From Rhizophagus irregularis (Eukaryota > Glomeromycota > Glomeromycetes > Glomerales > Glomeraceae), in assembly GCF_026210795.1 (NCBI RefSeq), contig NC_089430.1, positions 4,030,001 through 4,094,000 of the forward strand: a DNA stretch of 64,000 nucleotides. Direction: 5' to 3'. Positions within the stretch are counted from its first letter, which is position 1, and each line of letters starts with the position of its first letter. Below, piece by piece: positions 24,179 through 34,362 of the stretch. A program made the position numbers and the translations under genes. Under the pieces are notes generated by a model. That model ran no database searches and had not been told where the DNA came from. It was given only the letters and a program-made list of their open reading frames with translations.

Positions 24179-25714
24179 ATTTGATATTTAAAAAGTTGTA
24201 TGCACTGTATATATATAATACTTACTTATTTAATAATATAAATTTGTATAATATTAAAAATATAATTTATAAATTTAGTTATACTGTAATAAATAAGCTG
24301 ACTGTCATCTATAAATTATGGTTTCATAATTTGGCTTTTTCTGTTTTATAATTCATAGTTAATTTATTAAAAAAAAAATTAAAAAATTTAGAATTTTTAA
24401 TTTTTTTTTTCAAATATTGGTTAGAACTTTTATTAAACTTTATTAAGTTATATTCGAATTACAAAAAATTTTGAAGACCTTCTACTTTTACTTTGCAATA
24501 AAAATAATAAAAATGTTTAGGTATACTAATATTAAATGATACCAAATAAATTAAAGAAATAAAACGAAAAAATAAAAATAAAAATAAAGTAAAAAATAAA
24601 AAAGAAATAATCAGTAATAAAGCCTTTTACTAATAACTACATCTTAAAATTAAGATAATCTAAACATTTTGTTGAACTTATTAAAATACTCCTAATTTTC
24701 TTAATATTAATCTAATTTCAGCTAAAACTATTAGTTTGTTAATATTATTCAAGATTTATTTATCTTCATAATTTATTTAATTACTTTTTACTTTTTACTT
24801 AATTGCATTATATTAGTAGTATTTTGAGAAATCTTGAAGTTATCATCTTGCTTTATTTTTTAATTGTGAAATATAATATATATAATATCTTTTTCAATTA
24901 TCAGTAAATTTATCTAAGCTAAATATCTTACCAATAACTTTATCTAAACTAGTTTATAACTTATAGTAATTATAAGCTTATGAATACCAGAATTCTGAAC
25001 ATTACTAAAGCAATAGGAGCCTGAACAATACTGATACAACTCACATTTGAGTTTGTGTAGAGTTTATATTAAAATTTTTCAAAAGTTGCGTATTACAGAG
25101 ATATTTTAAAATTTTGTTATCCTACATATTTCTGTTTTTAACACAATTAGTGATTTGATTTTAATAAAATTTATATCATTAAATTCGTCTCGATAAGAGG
25201 ATTCTAATTATAGTAAAATTGAATGTTTAGCTTCAATATTGACAGTATTATATCATAAAATGTATTTTTATTTCAGTATTTAAAGTTTACTTGTGAGTTA
25301 TATTAGTATTATTTGGGTCTTAAAGCAACTCAGATTTTATATAACTAAAATTTTAAAATGTTATATTTCAGTAAATATTACACCTAAAAAGATGAACTAT
25401 ATATCAAAATATTTGTCTTGTTAAAATAAATTTAATAAACTAAAGATCTAATTACTAAATTCTGAAATAGTAAAATTTGAAGCTAAAATCTACATATAAT
25501 TTTATACATTTGAAACAAAAATTAATTATAAGGTTTATACAAATTCAAATCTGAGTTTTTTTAGTGATGTTTAGGATTCTTAAATTATATATAAAGTCAA
25601 AATTAAAACCCAAAAGTTGAAATATTTTAACTTGAGGAGGTCAAAAGTCAAAATTAAAGTCAAAATAGTCAAAATTATATTATACAGTCAACTTTTAATA
25701 TAATGAAATGATTG
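24179..25714. other. AT-rich intergenic DNA, no gene seen
   Basis: No convincing coding sequence or terminal repeat pair. Degenerate sequence shared with 45350-45620 (around AAAATTTGAAGTTAAAATCTA with TTATACAAATTTAGATCTGA) shows that an old dispersed repeat covers roughly 25330-25570. Confidence 0.45.
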
Positions 25715-26080
25715 TTCAGATTAGTGTTCTGCATGGATCGAATTAGACTGAATTAGGATAGATTTGGAATTTGGTTCGATCAAATCGAATCTGAAAATTT
25801 GAATTCAGATCGAGACAAATCAGTTCAAATCCGATTCGAGATTTGATTCGAATTTGATTTGATTTGATTTAGATTTGATCTGATTCAAATCAAATCAATC
25901 GAATCAAATCTTGAATCATTTGAACAGATTCGTAATTTGATTTGATTCGATTTGGATTTGATTTTGATTTAAAATTCAATTTTATTCGGTTTGAAAATTT
26001 GATTCGAATCTGAATTTGATTTGAAATTTGATTCAATTCAGTTTGAAAATTTGATTTGAATTTGTTCAAATTTAATAATT
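25715..26080. repeat. Degenerate GATTTGATTC simple repeat beginning with a hAT-MITE-like end
   Basis: Begins TTAGTGTTCTGCATGGATCG, the same end sequence as the hAT-type MITE at 47656 (TAGTGTTCTGCATGAATC), and then becomes roughly 350 bp of degenerate GATTYGATTTG/GAATCAAATC repeats. No matching right end was found, so the element may be truncated or overgrown by the simple repeat. Confidence 0.55.
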
Positions 26081-26349
26081 TAATTATTATTTATATTAAA
26101 AATTTACAAGGATGGTTAGCAATACTTATTAAAAAATATTTATTTTTTATTTGCAATATTAATTGTTATTAATGTTATATTATATTAATTATAAAATTAA
26201 AAAAAAAACTAATTATTTGAATTTCAAATAAATCGCAATGGCAAATACTAATAATTGTTAAAATAAAAAATTAAAAATTAGTTAGTTAAAATTTCTACAA
26301 CGATCCTAATATTATTAAAATTAAAATTAATTATTCAAATAAATCACTT

Positions 26350-27363
26350 AATGAATTCGAAAACTATGATTTTAAGCATATGCAGGATCTTATAGTTTTT
26401 CTTTCCAATTTGTTACACTTATCAGTAATTAAATTTTTACTGATTGAAAAACATTCTTCAAAGGAACGCTAGTAGAAGGTATAGCTAAATAATCCATCGC
26501 CATCTTAGCAAGTCTAGGAAACTGGGTTTGGTTTACTTTCCACTATTGAAGTGGATCAACGCTTTTATCACAAACTGGTGATAAAAGGTATACTTGAAAT
26601 TTATCAATCTCTTGAGTATATTTTCATTTAAATATTTTTGATGTAATTGAATTTTTATATTCATTATTCAAAGAATTGCTTAAAGTTGAACTTGAGTTTG
26701 GATTAGAATAAGTAGAATTATAAACATTTAAAAATCTAAAAATTAATATTTAAATATTGTTAGTATATATATAATATTATAAATTATAACTAAAAATAAA
26801 TTTTAAAATATTAAAAATATTAACTTTTCGTGAATTTTCTTCCTCTGATCATCATTCCATGTCTCGTCATTATAGTACTTCATTTTAAGCCTTGGATCTA
26901 AAATTGTTACAATAACATACGCATCATTCGTCTTGTTATAGTATTGGAGTAATTTTTCCCAGCTATTTGTAGCTGCTTTTTTAATAATTGATTCTTTATC
27001 TACACTTCCATTTTCATCATCACCTTCGTTTTCATCTTCATTTTCATTTACATTTTCATCTTCAAATATATAATCTTCCATATGATCAATTAAAGCATTA
27101 TATAAAGGAATGAGCATTGAAAGTGTAGGATAAGATGAACCGGACATTAATACTGTTATTTCTTTAAATTTTTCAAGAAATAATTTAACTTTCTCAAGTT
27201 CAGTTCATTTATCATCCATAATAACGAAATTTTTAAGATCTTTTTCAGAAAGTGCAAGGGAATTAAGCGCCTAGTAAAATTTTATAAATTAATAAATATT
27301 AATTAATAATAAATAAAGTTATATAATTTTACTTCTTTTAAATATAAAGTTCTATTGATCATA
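26350..27363 (-). pseudogene. hAT transposase fragment (C-terminal side of the interrupted gene)
   Basis: Minus-strand continuation of the gene whose upstream part is at 1-166. Reading down from 27363: MINRTLYLKE, an intron with donor GTAAAATT and acceptor ACTAG (about 27271-27331), then ALNSLALSEKDLK, KFKEITVLMSGSSYPTLSML (27110-27180), an acidic insertion DENVNENEDENEG, and SWEKLLQYYNKTNDAYVIVT with ILDPRLKMKYY (26860-26970). After a second AT-rich gap come WKVNQTQFPRLAKMAMDYLA and IPSTSVPLK (about 26440-26560), the hAT C-terminal dimerisation region. Stops near the end, and loss of its 5' part to the CACTA insertion, make it inactive. Confidence 0.8.
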
Positions 27364-27879
27364 CACTGGTTGAAATCATTTCTTTCGGCATTAATACCTT
27401 TCGTCAAAAGTTTGTCATCATCATCATGTGATTCATTACACAATCGGCTAATTACAAAATTCGGAAATATTTCGGCATAAATCAACTGGTCGATTTTTGA
27501 TTAATTTTTGATTGAGTTGTAATATAAAAAAAAACCATAAATCGACCAGTACTTTTTTTTTATCGATTTTTTTATTAACGACACGATCGACTTGGAATAT
27601 TTGGCCTTAATACAAATTGGCCTATATTCGATGATCTACGATTGAATTATGTTAATAATTAAATGTTACACGTTACGTGATATGCGTATTAAAAGTTTAA
27701 AAAAGATTTATCTTATGCATCCTTTTTTAAACTTTTTTAATTTCTTCCTTTCCCTTCCCTTCTTTCCCTTTCCCCCTTTTCTCTCCTTTCCTTTCCTTCT
27801 CTTCCTTCCCCTTTCCCCTTTCTCCTTTCACTTTCTTTCGTCCCTTTTTTTAATTAAAATATGAACGGTTAAAACTAAC

Positions 27880-29690
27880 CGTTCTTTTTTACTTTTTTTT
27901 TAGTTTCAGCACTCGGGTGGACTTCTGAAGTACAGAAATCCAAAGATTCGTAAGTACGAATTCTTTGGATTTTTTTTTATTTTTTTTTAATAAAATATGA
28001 ACGGTTAATACTAATGATAACCGTTCTATTTTACTTTTTTTTTTAGGTTCGACTCTTGGGTGATTTCCGAAGAATGGAAATCCAAAGAATTCGTAAGTAC
28101 GAATTCTTTAAATTTTTTTTTTTGTTTTTTTTTAATAAAATATGAACGGTTAATACTAACCGTTTTCTTTACTTTTTTTTTAGGTTTGGCACTCGGATGG
28201 GCTTTTAAAATTGGAAATCCAAAGAATTCGTAAGTACGAATTCTTTAAATTTTTTTTTTTATTTTTTTTAATAAAATATGAACAGTTAATACTAACCGTT
28301 CTCTTTACTTTTTTTTTTAGGTTTGACACTCGGGTGGGCTTTGAAGATTGGAAATCCAAAGAATTCGTAAGTACGAATTCTTTAAATTTTTTTTTTGTTT
28401 TTTTTTAATAAAATATGAACGGTTAATACTAATAACCGTTCTTTTTTACTTTTTTTTTTAGGTTCGGCTCTCAGGTGACTTCTGAAGGTAAATCCAAAGA
28501 ATTTGTAAGTATGAATTCTTTAAATTTTTTTTGTTTTTTTAATAAAATATGAACAGTTAATACTAACCGCTCTTTTTTACTTTTTTTTTTAGGTTCGGCA
28601 CTGGGGTGACTTCCGAAGAATGGAAAAAACCAAATTTCGTAAGTTCAAAACTTGGTTATTTTTTTTTTGTTTAATTTTTAATATTATGAACGGTTATTAA
28701 CCGTTCTTTTTCTTTTATTTTTTATAGGTTCAGTGTCAGGAGAGGCTTCCAAATTCCGAAGAATGAAAAAAACCAAGATTCGTAAGTATATATATGAATC
28801 TTGGTTTTTTATTTTGTTTTTTTTTTAATTTTATTAACGAACGGTTACTAATAACCGTTCGTTCTTTTTTTAGATTCAGTGAACTTCCAAATTCCGAAGA
28901 TCAGAAAAGAACCAAGATTCGTAAGTATATACGAATCTTGGTTTATTTTTTTGTTTATTTTTTTTAATTTTATTAATGAACGGTTACTAATAACCGTTCT
29001 TTTTTTTAAAAAATATTTTTTAAAATTTTTTTTTCTTCTATTTTGTAGGTTTGGCCTTCAGTTCTTGGGTGTTGAATATACGGGTGAGTTTCGGAGTAAA
29101 AACTTCAAAACTTTTTTTAAATAAAATTATTTTTTTTAATTTTTTTTCTTCTATTTTGTAGGTTTAGGATTTTAGTTATTGGACGTTGAATATATTATAT
29201 GTAAGTTTCGATCAGAATGAAAGAATCGAAACTTTTAAAAAAAAATATTTTTTAATTGTTTCTTTTTTCTTTTTTGTAGGTTTTGACTTTCGGTTCTTGG
29301 GCTTTGGATATGTGGATAAGTTTTGAAGAAACTTCGAAACTTAATTTAAAAAAAAATATTTTTTAATTTTATTTTTGATTATTTTTCTATTTTGTAGGTT
29401 TCAACTTTCGGTTCTTGGGCTTTGGATATATGGGTAAGTTTGAAGTGAAACTTCGAAACTTATTTTAAAAAAGGATTTTTTTTTAAATTTTATTTTAATT
29501 TTTTTTCTATTTTGTAGGTTTTGGCTTTTGGTTGGGCTTTGGATATATGGGTAAGTTTCCACTTCAGATTTTTGGTTGGATAAGTTTCGAAATATTTTGA
29601 AACTTAAATTTTTTTTTATTAAAGAATCGGTTTACTAACCGTTTCTTTATTTTTTTTTGTTAGGTTTCTCTTTCGGACTTTTGTCAGATA
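27880..29690 (+). repeat. Tandem array of micro-exon/intron-like units (CACTA copy 2)
   Basis: About 14 consecutive units on the plus strand. A clear example: TACTAAC at 28154-28160, T-rich tract, acceptor TAG at 28181-28183, a 46-nt block 28184-28229, donor GTAAGT at 28230-28235. By eye the blocks are 46, 46, 46, 46, 43, 46, 54, 47, 35, 39, 36, 36 and 33 nt long, followed by a last incomplete one. The early units share GAATTCGTAAGTACGAATTC at the donor and AACGGTTAATACTAACCGTT at the branch point, both palindromic. Later units (29050-29560) have GGGTAAGTTT donors and TTTTGTAG acceptors. One unit has ATAAGT instead of GTAAGT. Lengths not divisible by three argue against a coding role. Confidence 0.85.
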
Positions 29691-29699
29691 GCTGAGTGA

Positions 29700-29860
29700 G
29701 TTGTAGATAATTTTGGATGAGTAGATGATGGTGGATGATGGTGGATGATGGTGAACGATGGATGGTGAATGATGGGTAGTGGACAATGGATGTGGACGAT
29801 AGTTAATAATGGTTGACGATGGTTGACGATGGTAAATGGTAAATGGTGGATGGTAGATGG
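29700..29860. repeat. Simple repeat, GATGGTGGAT type
   Basis: Degenerate tandem repeat of GATGGTGGATGATGGTGAAC-like units within CACTA copy 2. The reverse-complement counterpart in copy 1 is at about 840-990. Confidence 0.85.
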
Positions 29861-30252
29861 TAGGTGTAAATAGACAGATACTGTAGATATTAGAAATTTA
29901 ATTTTTAATAAAGCGAAATAGTAAAATATAATTAATTGATTGCTATTACAAAATTAAAAATAAGCTAAATACATAAAAATCGTTAATAATTAGACAAAAT
30001 TAGACTCAATTTCGTCTAACATTCGGCAATTTGAAATTTAGACGAATGTCTAGTAAAGGTTGACGAATAGTTTATTTCCAATTTTTTAATGAATTTTTGC
30101 CGAATTGTGATTGCCAAGTGGCAGGCGAACTGTGCAAATCGTCCATTTTAATTTTGACGATTTTTTTGGCAATGATCAGCCAAAATTAGACCAACTTTCG
30201 TCCAACATTCGTCAATTTAAAATTTGGACGAAATGGACTATTTTGACCAGTG

Positions 30253-32040
30253 TTAGTACGTTTCTTCAAAGTAAATTCCAAAAAAACCCACCCTCACACA
30301 CTTACCCAATATCCCAAATAATCTAAGAATCCGAAATCTACAATTGTAAAGAATAAAAAAAGAAACATTAGTACGTTTCTTCAAAGTAAATTCTGAAAAA
30401 ATCCACCCCACACACTTACAAAGACCCTGGGAAGACAAAATTTACAAAAAAAGAATAAAAAGAAATGTTAGTACGTTTTTTCAAAGTAAATTCCGAAAGA
30501 ACTCATACACATTTACCAATATCCCAAATAATTCAGGAAGCCGAAATCTACAATAAAGAATAAAAAAAAAATGTTAGTACATTTCTTCAAAGTAAATTCT
30601 GAAACCCGTAAATCTGAAAAAACATTTCACATAAAAAACCCATACACAAAAAATCCGGGAAGATGAAATCTACAAAAAAAAATAAAAAAAGAAACGTTAG
30701 TACGTTTCTTCAAAGTAAATTCCAAAAGAACCCATACACTTACTTACCCAATATCCCAAATAATTCAAGAAGCTGAAGTCTACAAAAAAGAATAAAGAGA
30801 AACGTTAGAAAAATAAATAAATAAATAAAAACAAAAAAGAAACAAAATCCCCTCCTCCTAACTTACCTTCAAGCCGAAATCCAGTTCCAGGAAGGTGTTC
30901 CCTTAGAAAAACGAACGTCCTAAGCCGTTTAAGCCAAATTCCGAAGGGGAAGACTGAAGGAGAATAAAAAATATTTTTTTTTAAAAAAAAAATAAAAAAA
31001 AATAGGATTTGACCAGATTATCTGATCAATCCGGTCAATCCAGTCATCCATGTAATATCTGATCTAGGATTGCTTGCCAAAACTAGGGTTTCGCAAAATC
31101 ACCTGAAGTTTCGGTTAGGATCCAATCATTTATTGATCATTGATAATCTAATAAAAATCAATACTTAAAAAAAAAATATTTCATTTTTTATTTTTTTTGT
31201 AGGAGTCGGACTCCTATTTTTTGTAGAACGCCGGACCTTGGAGACCAGGACGAACTGTCAAACCAATAAAGGTAATGTGGGAGAAGGAGATCGGGGTTAT
31301 GTGTTTTACTGTAATTAAGAAACGTTTTTAACGTTTCTTTCTTTTTTTTTGTAGAACTAGGACGCTGGACTCTTGGAAACGAATCCGGACTTAGAATGTG
31401 TGTAAGGAAAGAGGAAGGGTTAATATTAAAGAAATGTTTTTAACGTTTCTTTCTTAATTTTTTTTATAGAACTAGGACGTCAGACTCTTGGAAGCGAATC
31501 TGGACTTGGATAATGTAAGGAATGGGAAGAGGGGGAAATGTTTTTTTAATATTATGTAAAGAAACGTACTTACGTTTCTTTCTTTATTTTTTTGTAGGGC
31601 TAGGACGCCGGACTCTTGAAAACGAATCCGAACTTGGATAATATTAGGAATAGGGGAGGGGAATTGGTTTTTTGAATATTAAAGAAACGTACTAACGTTT
31701 CTTTCTTTGTTTTTTTGTAGGACTAGGACACCAGACTCTTAGAAGGCGTATTTACATTTGATGTAAGTTGGATGGGTGTAGTGTGTCATGTGTGTTAAAT
31801 AAGAAACGTTTCTAACGTTTCTTTCTTCTTTTTGTAGGAAAGCCGGACGAAATTACGAACTGGACTTTTGAGTGAAGGTATTAATGGGAAAGAAATTTAC
31901 TTCTCTTAGTAACGTTACTAACGTTACATTTTTTTTTTTATTGTAGGAACGCTGGACGAATTATACAAACTGGACTTTAGTGAAAGGTAAATGAGGAAGG
32001 GGGAGTTTCACGTTTATTTTTTTTCCTTAGTAATGTTACG
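30253..32040. repeat. Two converging arrays of intron-like units (arm of another CACTA-like element)
   Basis: 30253-30960 holds four to five minus-strand units with TACTAAC inside AAACGTACTAACGTTT, acceptor TTGTAG and donors of GGTAAGTG type. A middle section (30990-31160) contains TTTGACCAGATTATCTGATC and a MITE-like GGATTGCTTGCCAAAAC segment. Then 31180-32030 has about seven plus-strand units with TTTTTTGTAG, a 45-60-nt block built on GGACGCTGGACTC, a GTAAG or GTATT donor, and an AACGTACTAACGTT palindrome. CACTA copy 2 is inserted in the minus-strand arm (target TTA). The left arm, now at 3806-4386, was separated by the inversion. The right end of the parent element could not be located. 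Confidence 0.65.
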
Positions 32041-33802
32041 CGAATTTTTGCGCATGTGATTTCCGATATTATATGGTGATCTGATAAAATTTGATACATT
32101 TGTGTATATGTCAATTGGTGATATTATGTGCCGATTTATATCGATATATAACTGTTGGTTTGTGTACACCGGATTAACCTAATAAAAGATATTGATTTTA
32201 TTTATTTTATTTTATTATATTTACATAAGTAGTATTATATATTATTCATATTATTATTGTTTATATTATTTATTTTCTTTATTTGTATTGTTTATATATA
32301 TAAGATTTTATTAGAAGTTATTGTGGGGAAATTAGCTCAATAGTAATTAATCGTCTAAAATTATCATTTGTACTTTATTAAAGTTGCTTATAATCGTATT
32401 GTATTGTATAATCGTATTGATATATTACGAAATATCACGATGAAACTTTGACAATAGGAAATCAATAGCCCATCAATAGACATCTTTAGATTAGATTTTG
32501 CCTTGATGACAGAAAAAAGAGATGACAGTTAGATAAAATAAGATATAAATATACCTTCTGCCAACTCTTTGATAGAGTAGTTACCAAATAGCTATTTTTT
32601 TTTAGTTATCTTGTCGTTAAATATCTTTAAGATATATTTCCTATCCCTTTCTGTCACTTTTTATCACCTTGTTGTAAAGACCCGAATTTACATCTACTAA
32701 TAAAATTGTTATATTTTGGTCAATATTACACGTTGTTTCTAACAGACATATAACAGTTGTTGTTATAACTATTGCGTACTATTCTTTATCGTATTTTGTA
32801 GTTGTTATCTTAACGATTCTTAACGAACAATACCGGAATACCAAGATAGGTAGTATTGAGTAAGAATCCCGTTGATAATCGAGTGTTTATACGATATAAT
32901 ATCGATAGTTATCTGACTCTTATAACCGGTAACAGTAACATTACTTTTTTTTTCTTTTGTAGGTTCTTGGAGTTTCTAAATAAATATTTATTATTTGATA
33001 TTACGAAAAATCAGTGATTTACCATGTTGACTGGTATGCATGATGGGTGACAAATAGGCTACCGATAGGTACATGATTTGTGACTAATTGGTATATTTAA
33101 GTAGGGTTTTGTATTATTTAAAGCGATAAAGAGTTTAACTTGCAGTGTAATTCTAGTATAAATAGTATAAATGCATTTTTTTTATTAATTATAATAATCC
33201 GGTTAAAATCCATGGCCCAATCAGAATTTGTTATTGTAATCAGGCGATTAATCACATGATTTCGGTATTTATATTTCGCACTTTGTTTATTTTTTTTTTC
33301 TTTCGTAAAAGCCCTTTCTCTTAAACTTTTTATTTAAAACAAACTCTTTACTTAGTTATTATGAAATAATATTAATATATTTTTTTTTTTATTTTTATAT
33401 TTAGAAATAAACATAAAGGTATATTTTCATTATGCTTGTTTTTTTCTTTTTATATATACATTTTCTATTGACATTCTAATACTTTTTTTCTTTTCTCTCA
33501 CTAATGTTTTCTACCACTTAACATTTTCTATTAATATTAAATACTACTAACATGTTTTTATTAACATTCTCCTATTAACATTTTCTATTTTACTAACTTT
33601 TCTTTCTTCCTATTAACATTTTTACTAATATTTTCTATATTTACTACTAACGTTTTTATTAATATTTCTATTTTATTTTCTCCTATTAATTAATATACTT
33701 ACTAATATTTTCACTGATATTTCTTTTAAATAATAAACAGATATAACAAAACAAGCAAAGAGGTAATTTTATTATCATTGCTACTTTCAGTAGAACTTAA
33801 CA
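32041..33802. other. AT-rich DNA with subterminal-like CGATAT motifs, no gene
   Basis: No coding sequence recognised. CGATATT/CCGATTTATATCGATATA motifs at 32050-32160 resemble CACTA subterminal repeats and may belong to the element represented at 30253. One isolated intron-like acceptor is at 32940-32962 (T-rich tract, TTTTGTAG). Pyrimidine- and ACATTTT-rich repeats occupy about 33420-33740 (recurrent CTATTAACATTTTC). Confidence 0.4.
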
Positions 33803-34099
33803 TATCACTGGTCGAATAAAGAAGCATCGGTATATGAAACATCAAATAAATATCGGATCATATCGGAAAATCGAAAATTTTCTGATATTTCTTAAACATA
33901 TAAGGCAAGAATCGATATACTAATTAAGTACGATATTACATTACATAGAAACCGATATTTGTAATATTCGTAATACGAAAAAAATCAGGTTTTTTGTGAA
34001 AAGCTATCAGTTAGCCGATATGTCTTTGATATAGTATATGCACAATCGGAAAGCTTTCATAGGTCTATCGATTTTTTGTTTTATTTAAATATATCAAAT

Positions 34100-34362
34100 A
34101 TATCCGTATATTTTTTTTTTATGCGAAAAATAATTATTTTAAAATTTTTTTTTCTTTTCGTGTGAGAAAAATAATTATTAGTATTTTTTGAAACGATATA
34201 AAATTAGCCAGTATAATTTTGTAAAACAATAAAAAATTGCATCATTATTGTTTAATTTTTTTTTTCTTTTCGTGAGAAAAAATAATATTTTGTGATATAT
34301 TTTTGCGAGACAATATTTTTTTTTCTTTTTGTGAAAAATAATTATTTTTAACGAAACAATAT
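34100..34362. repeat. Degenerate subterminal repeats of the CACTA element
   Basis: Three to four imperfect copies of a T-rich block, TTTTTTTTCTTTTCGTG, followed by AAAAATAATTATT, lie between the left terminus and the transposase stop codon. Confidence 0.6.

Larger units (their letters stand above)
27364..30252. mobile_element. Non-autonomous CACTA-like element, copy 2 (inverted relative to copy 1)
   Basis: Ends CACTGGTTGAAATCATTTC (27364) and GGACTATTTTGACCAGTG (30252). The whole element is the reverse complement of the one at 424-3805 in order and sequence: distal segment, pyrimidine-rich tract (27735-27850), intron-like array (27880-29690), simple repeat (29700-29860) and subterminal palindromes. 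It is about 490 bp shorter, mainly from fewer array units. No transposase. The immediate flanks are ATA on the left and TTA on the right. These differ from each other but match copy 1 flanks crosswise. Confidence 0.85.

Noticed and set aside
23729-24351. Open frames of 70-128 codons at the right end of pogo-like copy A
   Set aside because: AT-driven composition, overlapping the subterminal repeats that recur in copies B and C; no transposase motif.
27897-29690. Micro-exon blocks as a repetitive protein-coding gene
   Set aside because: Most blocks are 46 nt (not a multiple of three) and lengths vary from 33 to 54, so joined blocks would change frame repeatedly.
424-30252. A single 30-kb transposon with 3-kb inverted terminal repeats carrying host genes
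   Set aside because: The outer flanks TAT and TTA do not match each other, while each copy has its own proper two-ended structure; crossed duplications fit two copies plus an inversion better.
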